A DNA stretch of 12,974 nucleotides, from assembly GCA_030147425.1 (NCBI GenBank), contig JASKZW010000085.1, positions 1-12,974 on the forward strand, written 5' to 3'. Origin of the DNA: Tissierellales bacterium. GTDB taxonomy: Bacteria > Bacillota_A > Clostridia > Tissierellales > JASKZW01. Of the stretch, positions 1 to 6,714 are shown piece by piece. The notes beneath the pieces were generated by a model that did not search any database, was not told the origin of the DNA, and saw only the letters and a program-made list of their open reading frames with translations. The stretch's first letter is position 1; the number at the start of each line of letters is the position of its first letter. Position numbers and translations under genes: made by a program.

Positions 1-5
1 ATATA

Positions 6-773
6 ATGGATTTATCCTTTGAAGAAAGGGTTATAAAACCTATAGTAGAAGGAATAATAAAATCAGTGTCTGTTATGCTTCCAATAAAGGAAGAATCTCA
101 AGAAAAGCTAGGTGAAAAACTTCAACTAGCTGGTATAACTATGAATCCAAAAGATTATAGGGCTATGAATATAATAATTATAGTCTCTATGGGAGCAATA
201 GGTTTTCTTTATGGAAAAGGGCAAAGAGGTGTTTTTGAGCCCTTAAAATTTGGAGGACTAGGTTTATTTGCAGGATACACCTATAGGAAATACTCCTTAG
301 AGGGAAAAATTACAGAAAGAAAGAAAATGATAAGATCCCAACTTCCTGAAGTAATGGATATTCTTTCAGTAAGTGTAGTTGCAGGGCTAAGCTTTGACCA
401 AGCCTTAGGCCATGTTGTTGAAAGGGCAGAAGGGCCACTAATAGAAGAATTTGCTATAGCAAGAAGGGAGATAACCCTAGGAAAGACAAGAAGGGAAGCC
501 CTTAATGGAGTTGCTGAGAGAACTCAAGAAGATGATATAAAGTCTTTTGTTTCTGCTGTTAACCAGGCAGATGAACTAGGTATATCTATGCAAAATGTTC
601 TTAACTCTCAATCAATGATGATTAGGGATGCTCGTCAACAAGAAGTAGAAGAAAGAGCAGCTAAGATACCTGTAAAAATATTAATACCAATGGTATTATT
701 CATCTTCCCTGTTATCTTTATTGTTCTTTTAGGACCAGCAGTACCTTCATTATTAGAGACAATAGGTGGTTAG
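6..773 (+). CDS. tadC: Tad pilus assembly protein TadC (type II secretion F-domain), possibly 5'-partial
   Basis: Inner-membrane platform protein of the Tad/Flp type IVc pilus, working with the TadA ATPase and TadB to assemble or retract the pilus. In the sequence, a hydrophobic segment lies at residues about 54-70 and another at 77-94. A GspF/T2SSF domain covers about 108-243 and includes LPEVMDILSVSVVAGLSFDQ, followed by the family-typical GK-REAL, ERT and Q-ADELG stretches. The C-terminal membrane segment carries APVK-like IPVKILIPMVLFIFPVIFIV and ends LLGPAVP. The first ATG is at position 6, but the frame is open to the window edge and no ribosome site can be seen, so the true start may lie upstream; many TadC proteins have extra N-terminal residues. 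The stop codon lies just before the start of the DUF192 gene, so they are probably one operon. tadA and tadB are expected upstream. The family call is firm; the start is not. Confidence 0.9.
   Translation: MDLSFEERVIKPIVEGIIKSVSVMLPIKEESQEKLGEKLQLAGITMNPKDYRAMNIIIIVSMGAIGFLYGKGQRGVFEPLKFGGLGLFAGYTYRKYSLEGKITERKKMIRSQLPEVMDILSVSVVAGLSFDQALGHVVERAEGPLIEEFAIARREITLGKTRREALNGVAERTQEDDIKSFVSAVNQADELGISMQNVLNSQSMMIRDARQQEVEERAAKIPVKILIPMVLFIFPVIFIVLLGPAVPSLLETIGG
764..769 (+). promoter_or_regulatory. Ribosome binding site deciding the DUF192 start
   Basis: AGGTGG lies inside the last codons of tadC, 5 nt before ATG 775. It supports that ATG over the in-frame GTG at 766, which would overlap this site and has no Shine-Dalgarno of its own. 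Confidence 0.6.
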
Positions 774-774
774 G

Positions 775-1089
775 ATGAAGATAAAAATAGCAGATAGTTT
801 TTTTACAAGGTTAAAAGGATTAATGTTCAAGAAATCTATGGAAGATGATGAGGCGCTAGTACTTTTAGATACACCTAGGGTTCATACATCTTTTATGAAA
901 TTTTCTATAGGAATCCATTATTTGGATGAAAAGTTTGATATAATAGAATATGAAAGATTAGAACCGTGGAAGGTTGGGAAAAAAGTAAAGGGAGCTAGGC
1001 ATATAATAGAAACATCTGAAAGGATAAGGCCTGATAGTGACCTTGTTAAAGAAATAATAAAAGAATTGGAGGCGAAGTATAGTGGATGA
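775..1089 (+). CDS. DUF192 family protein
   Basis: A 104-residue protein matching the DUF192 family by its start MKIKIADSFFTRLKGLMF (compare the family's 'A.t...R.kGLM') and by the central HTSFMKFSIGIHYLDEKFDI, which corresponds to the family's 'fwMkN...LDivFld' core. The biochemical role of DUF192 is unknown. Many members are exported, but this copy has no signal peptide and should be cytoplasmic. It also lacks the usual C-terminal 'G...GD' ending, finishing instead in a charged helix (DLVKEIIKELEAKYSG). The chosen ATG has a ribosome site 5 nt upstream; an in-frame GTG at 766 would add three residues. The gene begins 1 nt after the tadC stop and its last 8 nt overlap the next gene, so translation is probably coupled. 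A role connected to Tad pilus assembly is inferred from context only. Confidence 0.8.
   Translation: MKIKIADSFFTRLKGLMFKKSMEDDEALVLLDTPRVHTSFMKFSIGIHYLDEKFDIIEYERLEPWKVGKKVKGARHIIETSERIRPDSDLVKEIIKELEAKYSG
1068..1072 (+). promoter_or_regulatory. Ribosome binding site for the GTG start at 1082
   Basis: GGAGG sits 9 nt before GTG 1082, inside the DUF192 gene. It supports the GTG start of the coiled-coil gene and the 8-nt overlap between the two genes. Confidence 0.65.
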
Positions 1090-2812
1090 TTTATTTAATA
1101 ATGATAACAAATATGATATGGGTTTCTTAGAAGAAGAGCCTAAAGCAAAGTTTGATGACTTTACTGGGCAAGAAAATTTAAAATCCACAATTTTGGGAGG
1201 TTATTCCAAAAGTAGTGTAAATCACTATATTAGTACGCTGAAAAACTCGGTAGAGCAAATGAGAGAAAACTTTGAGTTTCAATTAAAGGAAATGGTATCA
1301 GAGAAAGAACTTTTATCTCAGGAAAATAGTCTTTTAAAAAGCCAGTTTTCTGAAGCTGAGGAAGAGCTAAATGCTTTAAAGAAGGAATATAATGAAATAA
1401 AAACAGGTAGTGAACAATTATTAAATTCCTTAGATGAAGAAAAGGCACAGTTAGAAGAGGAAAGAGAAGCTGCTTATTCTAGATATTTAGAATTAGAGGA
1501 AGCCTATAAAACTGTAGCAAGTGAGTATGAAAAAAGTACAGAAGCATTAGAAGAGAAGGATAAGGCTTTAGCTGAACTTCAATCTAAGATAGAAAGCTTG
1601 AGCATTGAAAATGAAAATATTTTAGATGATTATGATCGTATAAAAACTGAATTGGAAAAATTTGAAGATATAGTAAAAAGCAAGGATGAAAGAGTACAGG
1701 AACTTGAAAAACTTGGACAAGAAAAAGAAGCAGCATATATAGAAGTAGAGAAACTTTCCCAGGAAAGATATGAAAAACTTGAGGAAATAACTAAGGTTAT
1801 AGAAGAAAGAGATAGAGAAATAGAAGCTATAACAGAAAAACTAGAAGAAAAAGAGTCAGAAGTAGATAGACTAAACAAGATAATAGCTGAGAAAGATTTA
1901 GAAATTGAAAGATTAAATATAATGGTAGAAGAAAGAGATAATCTGATTCTAGAACTAGAGGCAAAACTAGCAGATGTAGATGTAAATGCTGGTGACAATA
2001 GTGAGTTATTAGAAGAAATAGAAGAACTTAGAAAGGCTCTTGAGGAAAGTATGGCGAAGAGCTTGTCTGATTCTAGGGAAATAGAAAGACTTAGAAAAGA
2101 ACTAGAAGCTAAGCCAGCAGTAGATACTGAAGAAGTAGAAAAACTTGAATTAGAATTAGCTGAACTTAGAGAAGAACTGCATAGGGTAAAAAGTGAAAAT
2201 ACTGAGGCGGATTCAGAAAAAGACGAATATATTTCAGTATTAATGGAAAAAATAAATGACTTAAAAACAACTTTAAAAATGAAAGAAGAAGAAATAGAAG
2301 AAGTAAATGAAAGAAATAAAGTTTTAATAGAAGATTTAAAAGATTTAGAACAAATAAGAGAGAAATTTGATACTTTATATAATCAGTCAAGAGAATTACA
2401 AGAAGAAAATGATAAACTACGTGTAGATAAAGACATATTAGAAGATCATATAGAACAAATGAAATTAGATGAACGTGAATTCAGATTACTACAGAAAAAC
2501 TCTGAAGCTTATGCTGAAAAGATTAAGAGCCAGGAAGAAGATATGCAAGAAATGTTATCACAAATGGAAAAGCAAGGTGAAACCTTTAAAGATATAATAA
2601 CTAGATATGAACAAGATCAAGGTAAGATAAGAAGTCTTATTAAGGAGAAAACAGATTTACAGACTAAAAATATTGAACTTTTAGAAGAGTTAAGAGAAAT
2701 AAACAAAGTTTTAATTGGTTTAGAAATGGAAGGAAAGAAGAGAAAAAAATCAGCAGCTGATGATAAAATAGCCATATTAAATAAAGATAAATTTAATAGG
2801 GATATGATTTAA
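1082..2812 (+). CDS. Long coiled-coil protein with DivIVA-like N-terminus
   Basis: A 576-residue, very acidic, soluble protein with no signal peptide or membrane segment. Residues 1-37 are low-complexity and acidic. Residues 39-60 (GGYSKSSVNHYISTLKNSV and on) resemble the 'GYd..eVd.Fl..l' segment of DivIVA/GpsB proteins, which bind curved membrane and organise poles and septa in Gram-positive bacteria. Nearly all of residues 50-550 are heptad-like coiled coil rich in E, K, L and I, with likely breaks near 298-308 (DVNAGDNSE), 342-351 (AKPAVDTE) and 371-383. A basic patch GKKRKKS follows at 551-557. DivIVA itself is much shorter (about 160-200 residues). The start is GTG with GGAGG 9 nt upstream, overlapping DUF192 by 8 nt; a terminator follows the stop directly. 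Inference: a cytoplasmic scaffold, perhaps placing the Tad machine. Other coiled-coil proteins would look similar by composition, so the DivIVA link is moderate. Confidence 0.75.
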   Translation: MDDLFNNDNKYDMGFLEEEPKAKFDDFTGQENLKSTILGGYSKSSVNHYISTLKNSVEQMRENFEFQLKEMVSEKELLSQENSLLKSQFSEAEEELNALKKEYNEIKTGSEQLLNSLDEEKAQLEEEREAAYSRYLELEEAYKTVASEYEKSTEALEEKDKALAELQSKIESLSIENENILDDYDRIKTELEKFEDIVKSKDERVQELEKLGQEKEAAYIEVEKLSQERYEKLEEITKVIEERDREIEAITEKLEEKESEVDRLNKIIAEKDLEIERLNIMVEERDNLILELEAKLADVDVNAGDNSELLEEIEELRKALEESMAKSLSDSREIERLRKELEAKPAVDTEEVEKLELELAELREELHRVKSENTEADSEKDEYISVLMEKINDLKTTLKMKEEEIEEVNERNKVLIEDLKDLEQIREKFDTLYNQSRELQEENDKLRVDKDILEDHIEQMKLDEREFRLLQKNSEAYAEKIKSQEEDMQEMLSQMEKQGETFKDIITRYEQDQGKIRSLIKEKTDLQTKNIELLEELREINKVLIGLEMEGKKRKKSAADDKIAILNKDKFNRDMI

Positions 2813-2840
2813 AAGGAGAGCCCGGGCTCTTCTTTTTTTC
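2811..2840 (+). terminator. Rho-independent terminator of the tad operon
   Basis: A palindrome centred on CCCGGG (2821-2826), with arms GAGAG/CTCTT and one G-T pair, extends through AAAAGG/CTTCTTTT and is followed by a T-rich run. It overlaps the stop codon of the coiled-coil gene. Its GC core is striking in this AT-rich DNA. The A-run on the left arm could let it also act on the other strand. Confidence 0.85.
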
Positions 2841-2853
2841 TTTCTCTTAAAAG

Positions 2854-2882
2854 TGGAATTAATTTTCCTTAAGTAATATAAT
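2854..2882 (+). promoter_or_regulatory. Candidate sigma-A promoter of the short SLH gene
   Basis: A perfect TATAAT lies at 2877-2882, with a weak -35 (TGGAAT, 2854-2859) 17 nt upstream. It lies just after the tad terminator and about 45 nt before the GTG start, where a promoter is needed. The -10 is good; the -35 is poor. Confidence 0.45.
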
Positions 2883-2926
2883 GAAAGTTCGGGAAGAATT
2901 TGTTTTAAAATTTTAGGAGGGTTAAT

Positions 2927-3769
2927 GTGAATAAGAATATTTTACTGCTTACACTAGTGATTTTATTAGTAGTTGTAAGTCCAGTAGAAGCCAAGTTTCT
3001 AGATATGCCTGATAACTGGGCGAGAGAGGGGTTAGAGTTTGCTATAGAGTATAATATTTTAAAAGGAGATGACCAGGGGAGAATAAGACCAGACTTTCCT
3101 CTTAATAGAGCAGAACTAGCTGCTATGTTATCTAGACTTTTAAATTTGGAGGAAATGGCAGATATATCTAACTTTAAAGATATGGATAAATCAAAGTGGT
3201 ATTATGAAGATATGGCCAAAGTAGTAGAAGTAGGAATTATGGAAGGAAAGAGTGAAGAAAAACTAAGTCCAAATATAAGTATTACTAGGGAAGAAGTATT
3301 TATTATGCTATCTAGAATGCTAGCCTTAGAAAATAGGGAACATGATTTAGAGGATTTTGATGACTGGGAAAACATATCTTCTTGGTCTATAGAGGAAGTA
3401 AATAATTTAGTTACAGAAGGCTATTTAGATGGGGATAAGAATAAAATGCTCCATCCTAAAGAGTTTATAAGAAGAAGTGAGGTAGCACAGCTTATATATA
3501 ATATAGCTCCTAATATAAGTAAGGATAAAAAGCCTATAAAAGATAAGAACTTTGAAGGAAACTTGCTTATCAATAAAGATGTAAAGTTTCTAGATAATGT
3601 AAAGGTAAATGGGGATCTGATTTTAACTGAGGGAGTAAAAGGCAATATAGATTTAAAAAATGTAGAAGTGGAAGGAAGGCTTTTGCTTAGAAACAGCTCC
3701 AAAGTAAATATAGATGAAAATTGTAAAATAGAAGAAATAGTTAATGTTTTTGATACAGAAGTGAATTAG
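2927..3769 (+). CDS. Secreted SLH-domain protein (short paralogue)
   Basis: A 280-residue exported protein, probably held on the cell wall through SLH domains that bind pyruvylated secondary wall polymers. A signal peptide covers residues 1-22 (hydrophobic core ILLLTLVILLVVVSPVEA, probable cut after VEA). Three SLH repeats lie at about 24-72, 82-133 and 143-193, each with the TRAE-type motif in variant form: NRAE, TREE, RRSE. Residues 209-280 form short beta-rich repeats (GNLLIN, NGDLILTEGV, VEGRLLLRNSS) like the beta-helical stalks seen in clostridial SLH proteins. The start is GTG, with AGGAGGG ending 5 nt before it; the overlapping ATG at 2925 meets a stop at once. The gene stands alone between a terminator and its own terminator. 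It is a paralogue of the SLH protein at 9708-11102 but ends about where that one enters its longer C-terminal part, so it may be a shortened copy. Confidence 0.9.
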   Translation: MNKNILLLTLVILLVVVSPVEAKFLDMPDNWAREGLEFAIEYNILKGDDQGRIRPDFPLNRAELAAMLSRLLNLEEMADISNFKDMDKSKWYYEDMAKVVEVGIMEGKSEEKLSPNISITREEVFIMLSRMLALENREHDLEDFDDWENISSWSIEEVNNLVTEGYLDGDKNKMLHPKEFIRRSEVAQLIYNIAPNISKDKKPIKDKNFEGNLLINKDVKFLDNVKVNGDLILTEGVKGNIDLKNVEVEGRLLLRNSSKVNIDENCKIEEIVNVFDTEVN

Positions 3770-3787
3770 AAAAAATATTTAATATAG

Positions 3788-3828
3788 AATAGCATGCATG
3801 AGTTAAATTTTCATACATGCTATTTTTA
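3788..3828 (+). terminator. Rho-independent terminator after the short SLH gene
   Basis: The arm AATAGCATG (3788-3796) pairs with CATGCTATT (3816-3824). One C/A mismatch and a further ATGA/TCAT pairing extend the stem around a loop of about 9 nt, and TTTTATTTT follows. It lies 18 nt after the SLH stop. Confidence 0.85.
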
Positions 3829-4022
3829 TTTTGAACTATCAGTATTAGTATAGATAAAATTAATTAGTTAACTAAATCAAATTAAATATTTCAATATTAG
3901 CATATATATACATTTTATTTTTAATTATAGAATAAATAAACATCTATAGATTAATTTCATAATAAATACTTATAAAAATACAATATTCCTAATATTTAGA
4001 TAAGTTCAAATATATTGTAAAA
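3829..4022. other. AT-rich intergenic stretch
   Basis: Very AT-rich spacer between the short SLH gene and the importer promoter. I see no coding frame with a ribosome site on either strand and no structured RNA. It holds a 12-nt perfect palindrome TTAGTTAACTAA at 3864-3875, not convincing as an operator in such DNA. Confidence 0.5.
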
Positions 4023-4052
4023 TTGACTATTCCTGTTAATCTTTACTATCAT
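4023..4052 (+). promoter_or_regulatory. Candidate sigma-A promoter of the importer operon
   Basis: TTGACT (4023-4028, 5 of 6 to consensus) and TATCAT (4047-4052, 5 of 6) are 18 nt apart. Transcription would start near 4059, giving a leader of about 30 nt before ATG 4089. The -10 lies within an inverted repeat at 4043-4057. Confidence 0.6.
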
Positions 4053-4057
4053 AGTAA
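4043..4057. promoter_or_regulatory. Inverted repeat over the importer -10: possible operator
   Basis: TTACTATCATAGTAA is a perfect inverted repeat with 7-bp arms around one central C. It covers the proposed -10 box, a normal place for a repressor site. In AT-rich DNA a palindrome this size can arise by chance, so the operator reading is tentative. Confidence 0.35.
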
Positions 4058-4076
4058 CTGTAAGAATATAAAAAAT

Positions 4077-4083
4077 AGGAGGG
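4077..4083 (+). promoter_or_regulatory. Ribosome binding site deciding the binding-protein start
   Basis: AGGAGGG lies 5 nt before ATG 4089. It rules out the longer in-frame reading from TTG 4023, whose first bases are the predicted -35 box. Confidence 0.8.
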
Positions 4084-4088
4084 AAAAA

Positions 4089-5735
4089 ATGAATATTAAG
4101 TTTAAAACTAAAAAAATTATTATTTTTACTTTATTAGCAGTTTTGTTATTAACTGCTGTAGGTTGTAATCCTCAAGCAGAGGAAAAGGTTGAAGATAAGA
4201 ATGATACTGAAGTTATCGAAGAAGGAAATGAAGAAGTAGAAGAAAGTTCTTCTGACAAGATCTTAAAATATGGAGGAAATTTAGAGCCAGTAGGAAATTT
4301 AGATGTGCATCTAACTAACTACAGTAATGTAATTCAAATTTCTGCTCATATGCAAGAGGCTTTGTTAGGAAAAGAAACAGATACTTTAGAAATAGTTCCA
4401 GTACTGTTAGAAGAAATGCCTGAGGTATCTGAGGATGGCAAAACTTATACGTGTAAGCTAAAAGAAGGGGTAAAGTTTCATAACGGTACAGAGTTAACAA
4501 CAGAAGATGTGAAGTTTACTTTTGAAAAAATATTTGACCCAGAGACACAAAATATAAATGCATCAGTTGCAGATATGATAGTAGGAGCTAAGGATATACT
4601 TGATGGAAAGACTAAGGAGTTAGAGGGATTAAAAGTAATTGATGATTATAACTTTGAAATAGAAATAGAAGAAGTAAACTCAAGTTTTTTTGAGGTTTTA
4701 GCAAAGGATGTAATGTGTATTTATCCTAAAGATGCATATGAAGAAGCAGGAGATAAATGGGGAAGTGAAGTTTTTATAGGTACAGGTCCATTTAAACTAA
4801 AAGATTTTTCACCAAAAGATAAAGTTATTGTAGAAAAATTTGAGGATTATCATGGTGAAGAGAAAAAGTTAGATGGAATTGAGTTTTTAAATATGGATGA
4901 AGATACTTCTTTATTAGAATTTGAAAAGGGAAACTTAGATGTAGTTAGAGTTTCAACTGATCAAGTTGACAAGTACTTAGAAGATGATGAATATAAAGAT
5001 AATGTACATAGCACTCAGACATTAGGTATAGTATGTTTCGGATTAAACAGAGAAATGAAGCCTTTAGATGATTTAAAAGTAAGACAAGCAGTAAACTTGG
5101 CTATTGATAGAGATGAGCTAATTAATGACTTTTTAAGAGGACATGCAGTTATGCCAAATGGATTTGCACCTAAAGGTATGGATGGATATGATGAGAGTAT
5201 GGAAGATTTTGAGTATAATCCAGAAAAAGCTAAGGAGTTATTAGCTGAAGCAGGGTATCCTGATGGAATAGAGTTAAATGCTATAATTTCCGAAGCTGTA
5301 TCATTAGTGCCTGTAGTGGAAGTAGTGCAAGAACAGTTTAAGAAAGCTAATATTACTTTAAATATTGATAGAACAGATCATGCTTCTTATGTAGATTTAA
5401 GAAGTGCAGGGGAAGTTCAGATACCACTAATAATTTGGTCATCAGGTGGAGCACCAGATAGTTTCTTTAGACTTATGTATGCAGATGATAGTAAGACATA
5501 CTCAAATAATTATTTTAATGAAGAATATGATGCTTTATATGAAAAAGCAAGAAGAACTTTAGATGAAGATGAAAGAAGAGAAGTGTATGAAGAAATGAAC
5601 AGAAAGGTAATGGAAGATATGGTAGTAGCTCCTTTATACTATCCAGAAAGCTATTATTTAGTATCAGATAGAACAGAGAATGCTAAACTTTTAAAAACTT
5701 CATTCTTCAGATTTACAGATGCAGAAATTAAATAA
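4089..5735 (+). CDS. Peptide-type ABC transporter substrate-binding lipoprotein (family 5)
   Basis: A 548-residue extracytoplasmic solute-binding protein of the SBP_bac_5 (DppA/OppA) family. It should catch peptides or a related solute outside the membrane and pass it to the permeases encoded downstream. Residues 1-25 form a lipoprotein signal peptide with lipobox AVGC, so Cys26 is the likely lipid-anchored residue. An acidic Glu/Asp-rich linker follows (about 28-57). The family signature is clear at about 120-141 (YTCKLKEGVKFHNGTELTTE). Later family features include the GTGPFKLKDF segment, VRQAVNLAIDRDEL and the FEYNPEKAKELLAEAGYPDG segment. Length is normal for the family. The start is set by AGGAGGG 5 nt upstream. 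It is the first gene of a five-gene importer operon and is followed by a hairpin terminator, a layout that yields surplus binding protein. The substrate cannot be read from the sequence: peptides are likely, while nickel, glutathione or sugars are used by relatives. Confidence 0.93.
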   Translation: MNIKFKTKKIIIFTLLAVLLLTAVGCNPQAEEKVEDKNDTEVIEEGNEEVEESSSDKILKYGGNLEPVGNLDVHLTNYSNVIQISAHMQEALLGKETDTLEIVPVLLEEMPEVSEDGKTYTCKLKEGVKFHNGTELTTEDVKFTFEKIFDPETQNINASVADMIVGAKDILDGKTKELEGLKVIDDYNFEIEIEEVNSSFFEVLAKDVMCIYPKDAYEEAGDKWGSEVFIGTGPFKLKDFSPKDKVIVEKFEDYHGEEKKLDGIEFLNMDEDTSLLEFEKGNLDVVRVSTDQVDKYLEDDEYKDNVHSTQTLGIVCFGLNREMKPLDDLKVRQAVNLAIDRDELINDFLRGHAVMPNGFAPKGMDGYDESMEDFEYNPEKAKELLAEAGYPDGIELNAIISEAVSLVPVVEVVQEQFKKANITLNIDRTDHASYVDLRSAGEVQIPLIIWSSGGAPDSFFRLMYADDSKTYSNNYFNEEYDALYEKARRTLDEDERREVYEEMNRKVMEDMVVAPLYYPESYYLVSDRTENAKLLKTSFFRFTDAEIK

Positions 5736-5740
5736 CTACT

Positions 5741-5770
5741 AAGAGAGCTGATAAAACAGCTCTCTTTTTA
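5741..5770 (+). terminator. Intra-operon terminator/attenuator between binding protein and permease genes
   Basis: AAGAGAGCTG (5741-5750) pairs perfectly with CAGCTCTCTT (5757-5766) around loop ATAAAA, followed by TTT. It lies 5 nt after the binding-protein stop and just before the ribosome site of dppB. No promoter is visible after it, so the downstream genes probably depend on partial read-through. Confidence 0.8.
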
Positions 5771-5783
5771 AAGAGGTGATTTT

Positions 5784-6713
5784 TTGTTAAGGTATATAGC
5801 TAAAAGATTAATACAAACATGGATTGTTTTAATAGGAGTTACTCTAGTTACCTTTACTTTATTAAATATAATACCTGGTGATCCAGTTTCAGTTATGATG
5901 GAAGGCAGGGCTGATGCAGAAACTATAGAGAGAATTAAAGAAGAGATGGGGTTTAATGAGCCTTTGCATATTCAATATTTAACATTTTTAAAAGGGCTTG
6001 TAACTGGTAATTTAGGTAACTCTTTTTCTACAAAAATGCCAGTTAAAACTATGATTTCAGATAGTTTTAAGTTAACAGCTAGATTAGGTCTATATGGTTT
6101 GATCTTAGGTATGGGTCTAGGTATACCTATAGGTATAATAGCTGCAATTAATAGAGGTAATCTTATTGATAAGTCCCTAATGTTTTTTGCTATGTTAGGT
6201 ATAAGCATACCTGCTTTTTGGGTTGCAATTGTTTTACAAATATTATTTGGTTTAAAGATTGGAATATTGCCTATATCAGGTATAGATAGTCCTTATTCAT
6301 TTATTTTACCTACAATAACTTTAGGAAGTAGATATGTTGCATCATTCTCTAGAATAACTAGGACTAGTATGTTGGAGGTCTTAGATTCAGATTATATGAA
6401 GACAGCAAAAGCAAAAGGTATAAGTTCAAAAAAAATAATTTTAAAGCATGGTTTTACAAATGCTCTTATTCCTATAGTTACTTTTTTAGGATTAAGTATT
6501 AAAGGAGTTTTAGGAGGAGCTATTTTAATAGAAACTGTATTTTCTATACCAGGTATAGGGCGACTTATGGTTGGGGCAATAATGTCAAGAGATATTCCAT
6601 TAATACAGGGATGTACTGTTTATATAGCGAGTATTTTTGTAATTATAAACTTAATAATAGATCTATCTTATGGATTAATTGATCCACGAGTAAGTTTAAG
6701 TAAAGGAGTATAA
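5784..6713 (+). CDS. dppB: Peptide ABC transporter permease, DppB/OppB type
   Basis: A 309-residue integral membrane subunit forming half of the transport channel. It has the family-typical N-terminus (RYIAKRLIQTWIVLIGVT, first membrane helix, then NIIPGDPV), an extracellular segment with the GF-EPL and GNLGNSF motifs (about 56-81), and membrane helices about 98-121, 132-157, 172-186, 226-250 and 278-300. The cytoplasmic EAA loop is at about 203-231 (DYMKTAKAKGISSKKIILKH and on), the docking site for the ATPases. The start is TTG at 5784, preceded by GAGGTG 5 nt upstream; no in-frame ATG fits the conserved N-terminus. A TTG start behind a terminator hairpin suggests lower output than the binding protein. 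The next gene starts 1 nt after its stop. The symbol follows the family; the substrate is not proven. Confidence 0.93.
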   Translation: MLRYIAKRLIQTWIVLIGVTLVTFTLLNIIPGDPVSVMMEGRADAETIERIKEEMGFNEPLHIQYLTFLKGLVTGNLGNSFSTKMPVKTMISDSFKLTARLGLYGLILGMGLGIPIGIIAAINRGNLIDKSLMFFAMLGISIPAFWVAIVLQILFGLKIGILPISGIDSPYSFILPTITLGSRYVASFSRITRTSMLEVLDSDYMKTAKAKGISSKKIILKHGFTNALIPIVTFLGLSIKGVLGGAILIETVFSIPGIGRLMVGAIMSRDIPLIQGCTVYIASIFVIINLIIDLSYGLIDPRVSLSKGV

Positions 6714-6714
6714 A

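Noticed and set aside
766..774. GTG start for the DUF192 protein
   Set aside because: It overlaps the AGGTGG site that fits ATG 775, and DUF192 homology begins at MKIKIAD.
1630..1998. Minus-strand open frame of 122 codons inside the coiled-coil gene
   Set aside because: Ser-rich translation typical of the complement of Glu/Lys-rich coiled-coil codons; no fitting ribosome site; the + strand gene is clear.
1082..2812. Coiled-coil protein as an SMC or myosin-like ATPase
   Set aside because: No Walker A or B motif and no globular head domains; only coil and a short DivIVA-like segment are visible.
3864..3875. Palindrome TTAGTTAACTAA as an operator
   Set aside because: About 150 nt upstream of the promoter, in DNA where such AT palindromes are common by chance.
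4023..4088. Upstream extension of the binding protein by 22 codons
   Set aside because: Would start with TTG in the predicted -35 box and put non-signal residues before a classic lipoprotein signal; AGGAGGG supports ATG 4089.
3770..4088. Possible riboswitch or small RNA in the gap before the importer
   Set aside because: Apart from the SLH terminator and the promoter, the gap is simple AT-rich sequence; the predicted leader is only about 30 nt, too short for a riboswitch.
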